Shown here: positions 7,651-16,322 of the stretch, piece after piece
Position numbering within the stretch: the first letter of the stretch is position 1
How the letters are laid out: every line of letters starts with the position of its first letter
Source of the DNA: Terriglobales bacterium
GTDB taxonomy: Bacteria > Acidobacteriota > Terriglobia > Terriglobales > Acidobacteriaceae
Assembly: GCA_035624455.1 (NCBI GenBank)
Contig: DASPRM010000043.1
Location: 1-61,262, forward strand
Direction of reading: 5' to 3'
Length of the DNA stretch: 61,262 bases
The notes under the pieces: generated by a model
What the model was told of the DNA's origin: nothing
What the model saw: the letters and a program-made list of their open reading frames with translations, nothing else
Databases searched by the model: none
Made by a program: the position numbers and the translations under genes

Positions 7651-8351
7651 ACAACACCTCTAACCCGCTCATCAGCGTCATCATTCCGGTCTATAACGCC
7701 GAGCGTTACATCGAGGAAGCGATCTGCAGCGTCCTGGAGCAGGACTTTCGTCCGATTGAGATTGTCTGCATCGCTGACGGCCCCAGCGACCGCAGCCTGG
7801 AGATCGCACAGAAGTATGCTCCGACCGTGCGCACTTACACACAAGCCAATCAAGGCGCCGCTGCGGCTCGCAATCGCGGCGTCGAGATGTCCACCGGAAG
7901 TGTGCTGGCGTTTCTCGATGCCGACGATCGCTGGACGCCGTACAAGTTGCGACTGCAGGCCGATGCCTTGGCTGTCGATCCGGGGCTCGACATGGTCTTC
8001 GGACAGGCCCGTCAACTTCATGACGGAGAGGAATGGAACCTCGGAGTCAGTCAACTCACCTGTGCGCCCGGTGAATTGATGGCGGGCATGATTCCCGGCA
8101 CGTGGATGGTCAGGCGAGACTGCTTCTCCCGGGTCGGACCTCTAAGGACTGATTACCGCATTGGAGAGTTCATAGAGTGGTATGCCCGCGCTATCGACAT
8201 GGGCTGCCGGGCAACCGTTCTGCCCGACCTGTTGCTGTGGCGGCGCATTCACGACTCCAATCTGGGAGTTCGCGAGCGTAAATCAGCTCCGGATTATGCC
8301 CGCGTGTTGAAGTCCGCCCTCGACCGCAGGCGGGCGGCGCAATTGAAATGA
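7647..8351 (+). CDS. GT2-family glycosyltransferase, copy 3
   Basis: A 234-residue GT2 enzyme: SVIIPVYNAERYI, a nucleotide-binding IADGPSDRS where the usual D-D-G-S is altered to A-D-G-P, GAAAARNRG, and DAD at residues 91-93 (FLDADDRW). GEFIEWYARA replaces the EDVDWF motif of its paralogues. It ends with VLKSALDRRR. Its ATG overlaps the previous stop, so translation is coupled. The altered motifs indicate divergence after duplication rather than redundancy. The acceptor is unknown; operon context suggests a peptide or protein modified by the upstream kinase. Confidence 0.87.
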   Translation: MNNTSNPLISVIIPVYNAERYIEEAICSVLEQDFRPIEIVCIADGPSDRSLEIAQKYAPTVRTYTQANQGAAAARNRGVEMSTGSVLAFLDADDRWTPYKLRLQADALAVDPGLDMVFGQARQLHDGEEWNLGVSQLTCAPGELMAGMIPGTWMVRRDCFSRVGPLRTDYRIGEFIEWYARAIDMGCRATVLPDLLLWRRIHDSNLGVRERKSAPDYARVLKSALDRRRAAQLK

Positions 8352-8358
8352 GGAATCA

Positions 8359-9582
8359 GTGCTGACTGCCGAAATGACCGAACCGCGCCTGGGAATCACC
8401 AACGAATCAGGCTGCTGGCCAACCGCTGTGCAGGAATTGGCCCTGCAGGCCGCACTTCTGGAGGGATACGGCGCGCGCAATGCCTGGGCTGCCTGGAAAG
8501 CGGTTGCGGATCTCGATGCCCTCGACTTCGGCATCCATCGCTTACTGCCCCTGATCTACCACAATCTGCGGGCGCAAGGTCTCAGCGATCCTGTCCTGGA
8601 TAAATTCAAGAGTGTTTACCGCTATTATCTTTACAACAACGAAATCATTCTTCATCGAGCCGCCGCGATTCTCAAGGCCCTGCGCGACGCCGGAATTCAG
8701 ACCATGGTGTTGAAAGGTGCGGCCCTCATCCCGCTTTATTATCAGAAGCGGGGGCTGCGCCCCATACAGGACTGCGACATCGCAGTACCTCAATCTCACG
8801 TGTTCGCCGCTATGGCCACTCTCCGGGGCCTCGGTTGGACCTCCACTTGGGAACTTGCGCCAGAACAGTTTGTAACGATTCGCCACTCCGCCCCGTTCGT
8901 TAACCCCGAAGGACACACGTTGGATCTCCACTGGGGAATCCTCTACGAATGTTGGAATCGCAATCAGGATGCCGCGTTCTGGAAGAGATCAATTCCGGTC
9001 ACCATCTGCGATCAACCCACCTGGGCCCTGGAGCCGACCGATCAGTTGTTGCACATCATCTGCCATGGCGCCCGCTGGAACGAGGTGCCGCCTATCCGTT
9101 GGATTGCCGACGCTATGATGGTTTTGCGTGGCCCCGCAGAGATTGATTGGCAACGATTTCTGCGGCTTTGCGAGTTTCACCACCTGAATCTGTTTGTTCA
9201 CCACAGCCTGGAGTGGTTGCGCACGAGACTCGACGCACCTATACCGCAGTTTGTGCTGAACCAGCTACAGTCGTTGCCTGTGCCCCCCATCGAGCAATTT
9301 GGGTACAACTTGATGACTCAGCCGCCGTTGGAAGGGCCGACCAACAAAGAAATCTTCCGAACCCTGCGCTACGAATATCTATGGCTGACCAGCGATGTCC
9401 CCATCTTTCGCAAGCCTTTCATTTTTCTGCACTGGCTCCAGTACAGGTGGAAAATAGGCCAGCTTTGGCAGACCCCCTTAGTTTTGCTGAGCAGCGCAGT
9501 GGCGCGAATTGCGAAGCAGCTAAGAACGCGGCTCGCCAGGGCAAGCTGCTTGAAAATCACCACTCACCCAGCGAACAGGTAG
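8359..9582 (+). CDS. Nucleotidyltransferase-like protein (NTP_transf_5 type)
   Basis: A 407-residue protein with the core of the uncharacterised NTP_transf_5 family: VLKGAALIPLYY (Lys at about 119), then RPIQDCDIAVP with Asp138 and Asp140 forming the DxD metal site, and later LDLHWGI and QLLHIICHGARW. Proteins of this type occur in lasso-peptide and other RiPP-like clusters next to HPr-kinase-like enzymes, and one has been linked to extra modification of a phosphorylated peptide. The GTG start at 8359 has GAGG about six bases upstream and lies seven bases after copy 3. A basic C-terminal helix (residues about 370-400) may contact membrane or nucleic acid. Confidence 0.8.
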   Translation: MLTAEMTEPRLGITNESGCWPTAVQELALQAALLEGYGARNAWAAWKAVADLDALDFGIHRLLPLIYHNLRAQGLSDPVLDKFKSVYRYYLYNNEIILHRAAAILKALRDAGIQTMVLKGAALIPLYYQKRGLRPIQDCDIAVPQSHVFAAMATLRGLGWTSTWELAPEQFVTIRHSAPFVNPEGHTLDLHWGILYECWNRNQDAAFWKRSIPVTICDQPTWALEPTDQLLHIICHGARWNEVPPIRWIADAMMVLRGPAEIDWQRFLRLCEFHHLNLFVHHSLEWLRTRLDAPIPQFVLNQLQSLPVPPIEQFGYNLMTQPPLEGPTNKEIFRTLRYEYLWLTSDVPIFRKPFIFLHWLQYRWKIGQLWQTPLVLLSSAVARIAKQLRTRLARASCLKITTHPANR

Positions 9583-9591
9583 CAGCAGGCG

Positions 9592-10914
9592 ATGACGGCT
9601 CATATCCAATCGAGATGGGAACGTCACTCGCAACAAAGCCTGGATTGGCAGTCAGGATCTAATTTCCGTGGCTGGGCGGATTCCAAAATCGAGGAACTGG
9701 AGCACGTCCTCAAAGAGAACATACTCGGATTCTGGCTGCCGCGCTGTTTGGATTTCGAGCACGGTGGTTACGCCATCAATTTTGACCGTTATGGGCATCC
9801 CAATGGGCGCAGGTCGAAGGGAATCGTCACCCAGGCGCGAATGCTGTGGCTGTTCTCCGCTTCGTTCGTTAACCAGCACGGTGGACCTGAGCTCTTGCAT
9901 GCTGCGGACTCCGGCTACCAGTTCCTGCGTGAACATATGTGGGATCGCGAGCATGGCGGATTTTTCTGGGAAGTGGGCGCCTCCGGAAATTCTGTGCTGG
10001 GCGATGGCAAACACCTGTATGGCCAAGCGTTTGGCTTGTTTGCACTGTCAGCCTATGGATTAGCGACCCGCAACACCGATGCGCTGGCTTTCGCCTGCGA
10101 TTTGTTCGACTTGTTAGAACGGCGCGCGCACGACAGCCGGTATGGGGGATATCGCGAGTTTTTTCGTCGAGATTGGGGTGCCGCCCCAGCGACTGAAATC
10201 GGTTATCTCGGCATGCCTGCCGGTCTCAAGCTGATGAACACCCATCTTCATCTGCTTGAGGCTTATACCCTCTTTTTTCTGGCGACTGCAGTGCCCATGG
10301 CCCGCCAACGAATCCTGGAGCTAATCTCTATACTGAGCCAATCGGTGGTCCGCGAAGAAATCGGGACCTGTACAGATGTCCACCTCTCCGACTGGCAGCC
10401 TCTGCTCACAGGAGACTCTGCCCGGACATCTTACGGGCATGTGCTGGAAAACATCTCGCTGCTGATCAACTCCTCGGAGGCAATAGAAGCATCGACCAGC
10501 CGCATCCTTCCGCTCTGCAACACCCTATTCAATTATTGCTTGAAATATGGATATGACAAACGCAATGGGGGATTCTACGAAAGCGGACCTCTGGGACGGC
10601 CTGCCGACAACCGCAGGAAAACCTGGTGGGTGCAGGCGGAAGCACTTTGGAGCACTTTGCAGATGCACCACCTAACGTGGGATCCGACCTATCTCGAAAT
10701 CTTTAATCACAATTGGGAATTTGTGAAGCGCCATCAGATCGATTGGACTTACGGTGAATGGTATGAGCAAGTCAATCGCTGGCGAGTGGTTAAGAGCGAT
10801 AAGGGTCACATCTGGAAAGCGGGCTACCACCAGGGAAGAGCCATGATCGAATGCATAAGGTTACTGAGGGAGTGTGCCGCGGGTTCCAACCTGGAAACCA
10901 GGCTAAGCGTTTGA
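9592..10914 (+). CDS. N-acylglucosamine 2-epimerase family protein
   Basis: A 440-residue (alpha/alpha)6-barrel protein of the AGE/cellobiose 2-epimerase superfamily. Visible landmarks are HGGYAINFD near the N-terminus, KGIVTQARMLWLF, DREHGGFFWEV, NTHLHLLEAYT, GHVLENISLL, KTWWVQAEALW and the closing GHIWKAGYHQGRAMIE. The three His regions (THLH, GHVLE, GYHQGR) match the catalytic/general-base histidines of the family. Expected activity is C2 epimerisation or ketose-aldose isomerisation of a sugar. It starts nine bases after the nucleotidyltransferase and ends the operon, where it could provide or trim the sugar transferred by the GT2 enzymes. Next-strand genes converge four bases downstream. 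Confidence 0.85.
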   Translation: MTAHIQSRWERHSQQSLDWQSGSNFRGWADSKIEELEHVLKENILGFWLPRCLDFEHGGYAINFDRYGHPNGRRSKGIVTQARMLWLFSASFVNQHGGPELLHAADSGYQFLREHMWDREHGGFFWEVGASGNSVLGDGKHLYGQAFGLFALSAYGLATRNTDALAFACDLFDLLERRAHDSRYGGYREFFRRDWGAAPATEIGYLGMPAGLKLMNTHLHLLEAYTLFFLATAVPMARQRILELISILSQSVVREEIGTCTDVHLSDWQPLLTGDSARTSYGHVLENISLLINSSEAIEASTSRILPLCNTLFNYCLKYGYDKRNGGFYESGPLGRPADNRRKTWWVQAEALWSTLQMHHLTWDPTYLEIFNHNWEFVKRHQIDWTYGEWYEQVNRWRVVKSDKGHIWKAGYHQGRAMIECIRLLRECAAGSNLETRLSV

Positions 10915-10918
10915 CATC

Positions 10919-11248
10919 CTACATAGTCGAGACACGTACGATTGTGCACTCGATTTCCTTGCCGCTTGATCCGGTCACCTTTCCCTTGTTGCCCTTGATC
11001 TCGTATTTCAGATCACTGCCAACAATGAAGTCGGTGGCCTTCACCGACTTGTTCTCCTTGGTGCGGCAGGTGTACTGTTTTTCCTGGGTCGCGAAAGAGA
11101 GATCGTATTGCTGATTCTTATGGTGTTTGTCAGTGGTGCCGGCTGGTTGGAGATCCCTGAGGGTGGTGGTTCCTTTTTCCTTGGAACCTGCGCTTGCGGT
11201 AAGAGCAGCCATCAGTATCAACAACGTGATCGCACGCACCCTGTGCAT
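10919..11248 (-). CDS. Small exported protein, unknown
   Basis: A 109-residue protein starting at an ATG followed by a clean signal peptide (ITLLILMAALTASA). The mature part is Lys/Thr-rich and beta-like (YDLSFATQEKQYTCRTKE, VGSDLKYEIKGNKGKV). It has two cysteines spaced widely enough to form a disulfide. A longer upstream frame to 11362 lacks signal-peptide logic and was not used. No domain is recognised. The gene converges on the sugar-modification operon and is 145 bases downstream of the phosphatase gene on the same strand. Confidence 0.62.
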   Translation of the reverse strand: MHRVRAITLLILMAALTASAGSKEKGTTTLRDLQPAGTTDKHHKNQQYDLSFATQEKQYTCRTKENKSVKATDFIVGSDLKYEIKGNKGKVTGSSGKEIECTIVRVSTM

Positions 11249-11393
11249 GTTCAACCTCCGAAGCGATTGTAGCCTGTTCCGGCTAGCTCTGGAATTTTTG
11301 TGATGCCTGACCAGGCGCTCGGGAAGGGCTTTAGTTGCTGGGGCGTGGGCCTGGCTGGACAATCAGAAAACGATCCCAGCCCAAAGGTGCGGA

Positions 11394-12629
11394 TTACTTT
11401 CCCCTGCATTTGGCAATGATCAGAGTTATGTCGTCGTGTTGATGGTGAGGGCTGAATCGGCGGACCTCATCGACGACGGCTGTGAGCAACGGCTGCGAAG
11501 GCAGCTCACGATTACGCCGCAAAGATTCGATTAAACGCTGCTCTCCGAACTCCTCACCCGCATCGTTGAACGATTCGGTTATCCCGTCGGTGTAGAGGGC
11601 TAGTACGTCTCCGGGGCGAAGTTGCCATTCCGTCATTGTGCACTCCCATTGGCGAAACAGCCCGAGCACGGTGCAGGTGGCATCCAGAAGTTCAATGGCG
11701 TTATCGCGGTGGAGGAGGATAGGAGAATAGTGGCCGCAATTTACGTAGCGCAGGATTTGAGTGGTATCGTCGTATTGACCGAAGAAGAGGGTGGCATAGG
11801 CGCTCTCGGTCGTATTCTCATAAAACAGCTGGTTTACTGATTGCAGAAAACGTTGCGGCTGATCCCAAGCGATCGCACTCTGGCTGCGCAGGTTCGCCTG
11901 CAAGTTGGCCATCAAGAGAGCGGCAGCGATTCCTTTTCCGGAGGTGTCGCCGATCACGAGTCCGAGCCGGTTTCGGCCCAGGTCGAGGAAATCGTAGTAG
12001 TCGCCGCCGACTTCACGAGCTTGAATGCAAATGCCGGCATAATCCAGTGTGTGAAGCGGAGGCAGGGTTTGGGGGAAAAGCCTGGCCTGCACTTGTTTGG
12101 CAATTTCCAACTCCTGAGCGGAACGCCGTTCTGCCTCGAGTTTTTCCGCAGCCGCGCGGCGCTGGGCTTCGATCTCACGAACGAAGTCGTCGCGACCGAC
12201 GAGGGTGAAGGAATTTCCATCCAGGTCGTCAAAGCGAGTGAATATCCCACCCCATAGCGTGGTCTGCGGGGGATGGTGAAAGCGGACACCGCGCCTCTGC
12301 CACTCCTCAAATTTCGCCACCACATCTTCGGTGACAAAAACGGTATGCCGGGAGCGGCCAATCAATTTGTATTCCGCGGAGTTGCGCTTGGGACTGACCA
12401 GGGCCAGCACTGTGCTGCCATCTGGCGGTGCCACCGCCAGCCAACGCCCGCCGGATTCATAGCTTTCATCGACGACCAGGCCGAAGCCGAGCTGGTCTAC
12501 GAAGAAGCGCAAGCTGCGGTCCTGATCGCGGACGAAGAGGTTGACGCATAGGACGCGGAGATAAGGTTCGTGGCGATCTATACCCAGAGCTTGCGGATCG
12601 AAAAGATTTTGCGTGGCAGAGCGGGGCAT
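11394..12629 (-). CDS. VOC domain-SpoIIE-type serine phosphatase
   Basis: A 411-residue two-domain protein. Residues about 22-145 are a glyoxalase/bleomycin-resistance (VOC) fold: NLFVRDQDRSLRFFVDQLGF, then HTVFVTEDV and FDDLDGNSFTLV. A charged coiled-coil linker with repeated Ala/Glu/Arg (147-180) leads into a PP2C/SpoIIE phosphatase: QARLFPQ, GGDYYDF, IGDTSGKGIAAALLMA (metal-binding Asp residues), YTDGITE and DDITLII. RsbU-like phosphatases normally carry PAS, GAF or receiver domains to sense signals; here the VOC domain takes that place. It likely dephosphorylates an anti-sigma antagonist, but no partner gene is seen nearby. The fusion call is firm; the ligand is unknown. Confidence 0.88.
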   Translation of the reverse strand: MPRSATQNLFDPQALGIDRHEPYLRVLCVNLFVRDQDRSLRFFVDQLGFGLVVDESYESGGRWLAVAPPDGSTVLALVSPKRNSAEYKLIGRSRHTVFVTEDVVAKFEEWQRRGVRFHHPPQTTLWGGIFTRFDDLDGNSFTLVGRDDFVREIEAQRRAAAEKLEAERRSAQELEIAKQVQARLFPQTLPPLHTLDYAGICIQAREVGGDYYDFLDLGRNRLGLVIGDTSGKGIAAALLMANLQANLRSQSAIAWDQPQRFLQSVNQLFYENTTESAYATLFFGQYDDTTQILRYVNCGHYSPILLHRDNAIELLDATCTVLGLFRQWECTMTEWQLRPGDVLALYTDGITESFNDAGEEFGEQRLIESLRRNRELPSQPLLTAVVDEVRRFSPHHQHDDITLIIAKCRGK

Positions 12630-12658
12630 TGTGGCGATTATAAGTGGTAGCCCGAATC

Positions 12659-14563
12659 CTAGGTTCCGGTTCCGCGAATGATGTTGATGGGATTCACGCC
12701 AGCCTCGCGTCCATTCGTGTCGGAGCGCTTTTCCTCCTGCTCTATCTTGTCGCCCTCGCCTGGCGCCAGAAAAAGGTTGGCTTCCAAGCCATGTTGCCGG
12801 TTGTAAAGATCGAAATACCGGCCACCCAGGGCATAGAGTGAGGCATGAGTTCCGCGTTCGACAATCTGACCGGACTCGACAACAAGAATTTGATGGGCTC
12901 GCCGAATGGTGGAGAGCCGATGAGCGATCACGAAAGTGGTGCGGCCCTGCATGAGGTACGAGAGGCCTTCCTGAATGAGTTGTTCGGATTCGGAATCGAG
13001 GCTGGAAGTCGCTTCGTCCAAAATCAGGATGCGTGGTTCGGCCAGAATGGCGCGAGCAATCGAGACACGCTGGCGCTGCCCCCCGGATAGCTTCACACCA
13101 CGCTCGCCGATGATGGTGTCATATCCGTCTTGGAAGCGTTCAGCGAATTCGTCGACGCGGGCGATGCGAGCGGCGCGCAGAATCTCCTGTTCACTTGCGC
13201 GCGGGCGAGAAAAAGCGATGTTCTCGCGAATGGTACCGTCGAAGAGGAAGGAATCCTGCAGGACGGTACCGAGATGCGTACGATAAGAATCCAGTCTGAC
13301 GGTGGAAAGGTCGACTCCATCGATCAGCACCTGGCCGGCCTTCGGGGTATGAAAAGCCGCTACCAGACCGATGATTGTCGATTTGCCGGATCCCGAAGAT
13401 CCCACAAGTGCGGTCACTGTGCCCGGCCGGGAGTCAAAGGAGATGTCCTGCAGGACGGGCTTACCGGGCTCGTATTCAAAATAGACATTGCGGAACTCGA
13501 TGTGTCCGGATACTCCGGGCAGAGCGACGACGCGACGAGGGTCCTCATCTTCCGGATGCTCGGTCAGCACTTCGCGAGTGCGCTCCAGGCCGGCGATAGC
13601 TTCGGTGAGTTGGGTCCCGATCTGAACGACACCAAATAGCGGCGCGGCCATGAAGCCCAGGAACATTGTGTAGGTGAAAAACCCGCCCAGGGTGAGCGTG
13701 CCCGCCAGGATCTGATGTACGCCTGCGAACATGACGCAGGCGCCGACCAGTCCTAAGAGCACGCTGGAGGAGAGGCTCATGACGGAAGTGGCGGTCAGGG
13801 TCTTGAGAACGTTCGCCAGCAAGCGCTGGACGCCGGTCTCAAAAACGGCGTGCTCGCGGGCTTCAGCGTGATATCCCTTGACCACGCGGACACCGCCCAG
13901 CGACTCGGCGAGTCTTCCGGTCACCTCGGCATTGATCTTGGAACGCTCGCGAAAGATGGGGCGCATGGTTTTAAAGCCCTTTCGCAAAGCCAGCGCGAAG
14001 ACGCTCAGAAAGCCAATGGCCATCAGGGTCATGCCGGCGCTGATGCGGAACAGAACTACCAGGGCAATAAGCGCTGTCAGCAATCCACCCAGGAAGTCGA
14101 CCAGGCCGGTGCCGAGAAGGTTGCGAACGCCTTCGACGTCGGACATGATGCGGGAGATGAGAACGCCGGTCTTGTTGGAATCGTAGTACGCAAGCGGCAG
14201 CCGTCCAACATGTTCCTGCACCCTCAGGCGCAGTTCGGCAATCAGCCTCTGCGCAGCCTTGGAGAGGAGTTGAGTAAGCGCAAAGGACGTGCTCCCCTGG
14301 ATCAGAGTGGCCAACAGCACGGCTCCGACAATCGGCGTCAGCAGCTTCAACTGGTGCTTGATTACGACGTTGTCGATCAGATAACGGGTCGAGTAGGGAA
14401 GTACCAGTCCTGAGACGCGATTGACGGCCATAAGAAGCAGGCCGAGCGCGAGGAGCCACCTGCGGGGGCGCACCAGCGCCCAGATCTCCGGCATCGCCGC
14501 ACGGAGGTCGGGCTTACGCTTTTCTTGTTGGTTTCCCGATTTTCGGGAAGATAAGTCGCTCAC
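12659..14563 (-). CDS. ABC exporter, fused membrane and ATPase domains
   Basis: A 634-residue half-transporter. Residues about 30-330 are the six-helix ABC exporter membrane domain; the ATPase follows with GSSGSGKST (Walker A), LSGGQRQRVSIARAIL (signature), ILILDEATSSLDSES (Walker B) and VIAHRLSTIRRA (H-loop). All catalytic motifs are intact, so it should act as a homodimer or with a related subunit. A 40-residue charged tail follows the ATPase, which is longer than usual. It belongs to the lipid/peptide/multidrug exporter group; substrate is not predictable. It lies 29 bases upstream of the VOC-SpoIIE gene on the same strand. Confidence 0.92.
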   Translation of the reverse strand: MSDLSSRKSGNQQEKRKPDLRAAMPEIWALVRPRRWLLALGLLLMAVNRVSGLVLPYSTRYLIDNVVIKHQLKLLTPIVGAVLLATLIQGSTSFALTQLLSKAAQRLIAELRLRVQEHVGRLPLAYYDSNKTGVLISRIMSDVEGVRNLLGTGLVDFLGGLLTALIALVVLFRISAGMTLMAIGFLSVFALALRKGFKTMRPIFRERSKINAEVTGRLAESLGGVRVVKGYHAEAREHAVFETGVQRLLANVLKTLTATSVMSLSSSVLLGLVGACVMFAGVHQILAGTLTLGGFFTYTMFLGFMAAPLFGVVQIGTQLTEAIAGLERTREVLTEHPEDEDPRRVVALPGVSGHIEFRNVYFEYEPGKPVLQDISFDSRPGTVTALVGSSGSGKSTIIGLVAAFHTPKAGQVLIDGVDLSTVRLDSYRTHLGTVLQDSFLFDGTIRENIAFSRPRASEQEILRAARIARVDEFAERFQDGYDTIIGERGVKLSGGQRQRVSIARAILAEPRILILDEATSSLDSESEQLIQEGLSYLMQGRTTFVIAHRLSTIRRAHQILVVESGQIVERGTHASLYALGGRYFDLYNRQHGLEANLFLAPGEGDKIEQEEKRSDTNGREAGVNPINIIRGTGT

Positions 14564-14659
14564 TTAGCCAATTGGACGCGATGGACATTGCTGCTGGTAC
14601 AAAATCTTAGGTCGGCGGCATCGCCAGGGGGGCGAGAGGCTTCTAAGTTGGTTGCCGGG

Positions 14660-15604
14660 CTATCGTTGGATTTCGCCGGAGTCGATAGTGCGGCCGGCGC
14701 GAGAGATGGTCTGAAAGTAGAGTTTGTCGCCAGCAATTTCGACGATCATGAAAGCCTCGTCGGTATCAAAAGCCGCGTCCAGATCGCTGTTGGAACCAAA
14801 ATCATGGGTCATGAGCTTCCCGGAATTTCCCAGCACGAAATAATGGATGTTGTCTTTGGGCTTGATGCGCTGGTAGACGTGCTCGTGGCCGGAGAAGACC
14901 ACATTGACGCTGTAACGTTGAAAGAGCGGCAAAAGCTGCGATCGCAGGTCGAGATCCGCACCATGATGAACCCCGGCAGAATAAAGAGGATGATGGAAGT
15001 AACAAATCTTCCATTTTGCATCTGATGCTTCCAGAGCCTCACGCACCCAGCGCAACTGGTCAGGATCCATGTAGTTGCTGTCCAGCACGAAGAACTCTAC
15101 CGGGCCCTTGCGGAAGGTGTAATAGCGTTCTCCTTTCATGTTGAAGGGTTTGTAGAGGCGCTCATCGTTAGGATCGTCGTGATTGCCGAGGGAGGCGTAG
15201 AACTTGACGCCCGCATCCAGCAGGGGCTTGTAAGGAAGCTCGAATTTCTTGACGAAGTCCTGGGGACGGTGGCCACCATAGATATTGTCTCCGAGCATAA
15301 TCACGAAATCGTATTTCACCTGCTGCCAATAGGTTTCCATTTCCTTGGCAATGTCGTACTGGGCGGAGGTGCCGCTACCGCTATCACCGATTACAGCAAA
15401 CCGCACCGACCGCGATTCCAAAGGCAAGCGAACATCAAGTGACGTTGTACTGGAAGTGCCCGCAACGGACGCCTGCGCGCTTCCCTCACTGCGGTATAGG
15501 CGCGCCGCAGAAGAGATGGCGAGGATGGAAAAAGGACAACAGAGAATAGCGGAAGCAAGAATGAGGATCGGTAATGCGGTTCGACGCATGTTGTTCGTCC
15601 TCAC
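14660..15604 (-). CDS. Exported metallophosphoesterase
   Basis: A 314-residue calcineurin-like phosphoesterase. An N-terminal signal peptide (ALPILILASAILCCPFSIL) is followed by all five metal-binding blocks: GDSGSG (Asp74), LGDNIYG, GNHDD, the downstream CYFHHPLYS and GHEHVYQR. This arrangement is close to purple acid phosphatase/alkaline phosphatase D-like hydrolases. It should hydrolyse phosphomonoesters in the periplasm or at the surface. The adjacent same-strand gene (15609-16196) codes for an exported protein and ends four bases before this start, so they form an operon. Confidence 0.9.
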   Translation of the reverse strand: MRTNNMRRTALPILILASAILCCPFSILAISSAARLYRSEGSAQASVAGTSSTTSLDVRLPLESRSVRFAVIGDSGSGTSAQYDIAKEMETYWQQVKYDFVIMLGDNIYGGHRPQDFVKKFELPYKPLLDAGVKFYASLGNHDDPNDERLYKPFNMKGERYYTFRKGPVEFFVLDSNYMDPDQLRWVREALEASDAKWKICYFHHPLYSAGVHHGADLDLRSQLLPLFQRYSVNVVFSGHEHVYQRIKPKDNIHYFVLGNSGKLMTHDFGSNSDLDAAFDTDEAFMIVEIAGDKLYFQTISRAGRTIDSGEIQR

Positions 15605-15608
15605 TGCT

Positions 15609-16196
15609 TCAAGAGCCTGGAATGGCTCCCGGAATGTAGTCCACGATCATATTGGGCACGGTGTCATACAAAATCAAATCGCGGCCGACAATGCGGTATT
15701 CAAGCTCTTTGGGCAGCTTGGGAAGCTTCATTAACAGGGTAGGCGGCATCGATTGCAACGGCACTCCGTCAGGATACGGCTGGTTCGCTTGGAGCGATAG
15801 GCCGCGAACAGGTTCGGCGTGCTGCAAGCTCTTGCGTGGGTTAGCGCCGTTGGGCCCGTCCAGCGAAGCGGCGATCTGGCGTTTGAAGTAGTTGGAGATT
15901 TGCGGCGTGAAGATGTCCCCCTGCTTGGCATCTGACCGCGCTTCACGCAACCTGGCTGCCAGGGAATGACGTTGATCGGCGAGTTGATCGGGTGAACTGG
16001 TGGGCTTCGGCGAATTTCCAGCCTGGTTTTTTCGCAGCCTGAGATATTTCCCGACTCGATTCTCAAAGTCTTTGGCGATCAGGCTATCGGCCTGACCGGC
16101 TGAAGGAGCCGGCGCCTGCGTGGAGGCCAGAACGGAGCTTGTCTGCAAAAGTATGGCAAACCAGAGTCCCAGGCAGATTTTGATATGGACCAGCAA
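15609..16196 (-). CDS. Exported protein of unknown function
   Basis: A 195-residue protein if the TTG at 16196 is used; AGGAGA lies nine bases upstream and a hydrophobic signal-like segment follows (ICLGLWFAILLQTSSVLA). The mature part has a basic helix-rich middle (DFENRVGKYLRLRKNQ, QRHSLAARLREARSD) and a hydrophobic end, LEYRIVGRDLILYDTVPNMIVDYI. A far longer open frame continues upstream through the antisense of the next gene but carries no protein-like features. No family recognised. Its position just before the metallophosphoesterase suggests a joint envelope function. Confidence 0.6.
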   Translation of the reverse strand: MLVHIKICLGLWFAILLQTSSVLASTQAPAPSAGQADSLIAKDFENRVGKYLRLRKNQAGNSPKPTSSPDQLADQRHSLAARLREARSDAKQGDIFTPQISNYFKRQIAASLDGPNGANPRKSLQHAEPVRGLSLQANQPYPDGVPLQSMPPTLLMKLPKLPKELEYRIVGRDLILYDTVPNMIVDYIPGAIPGS

Positions 16197-16322
16197 AAGG
16201 CTGTTTCTCCTGACTCTGTGGTTGGATGCAAAACAACCTCCAAGCGAAGTCCATACGGGGATTGCCGGAGAGCCTGAACCGGCCATCCAGAGCGGGGATT
16301 CTGGCATCTGAGTTGTACTCGA

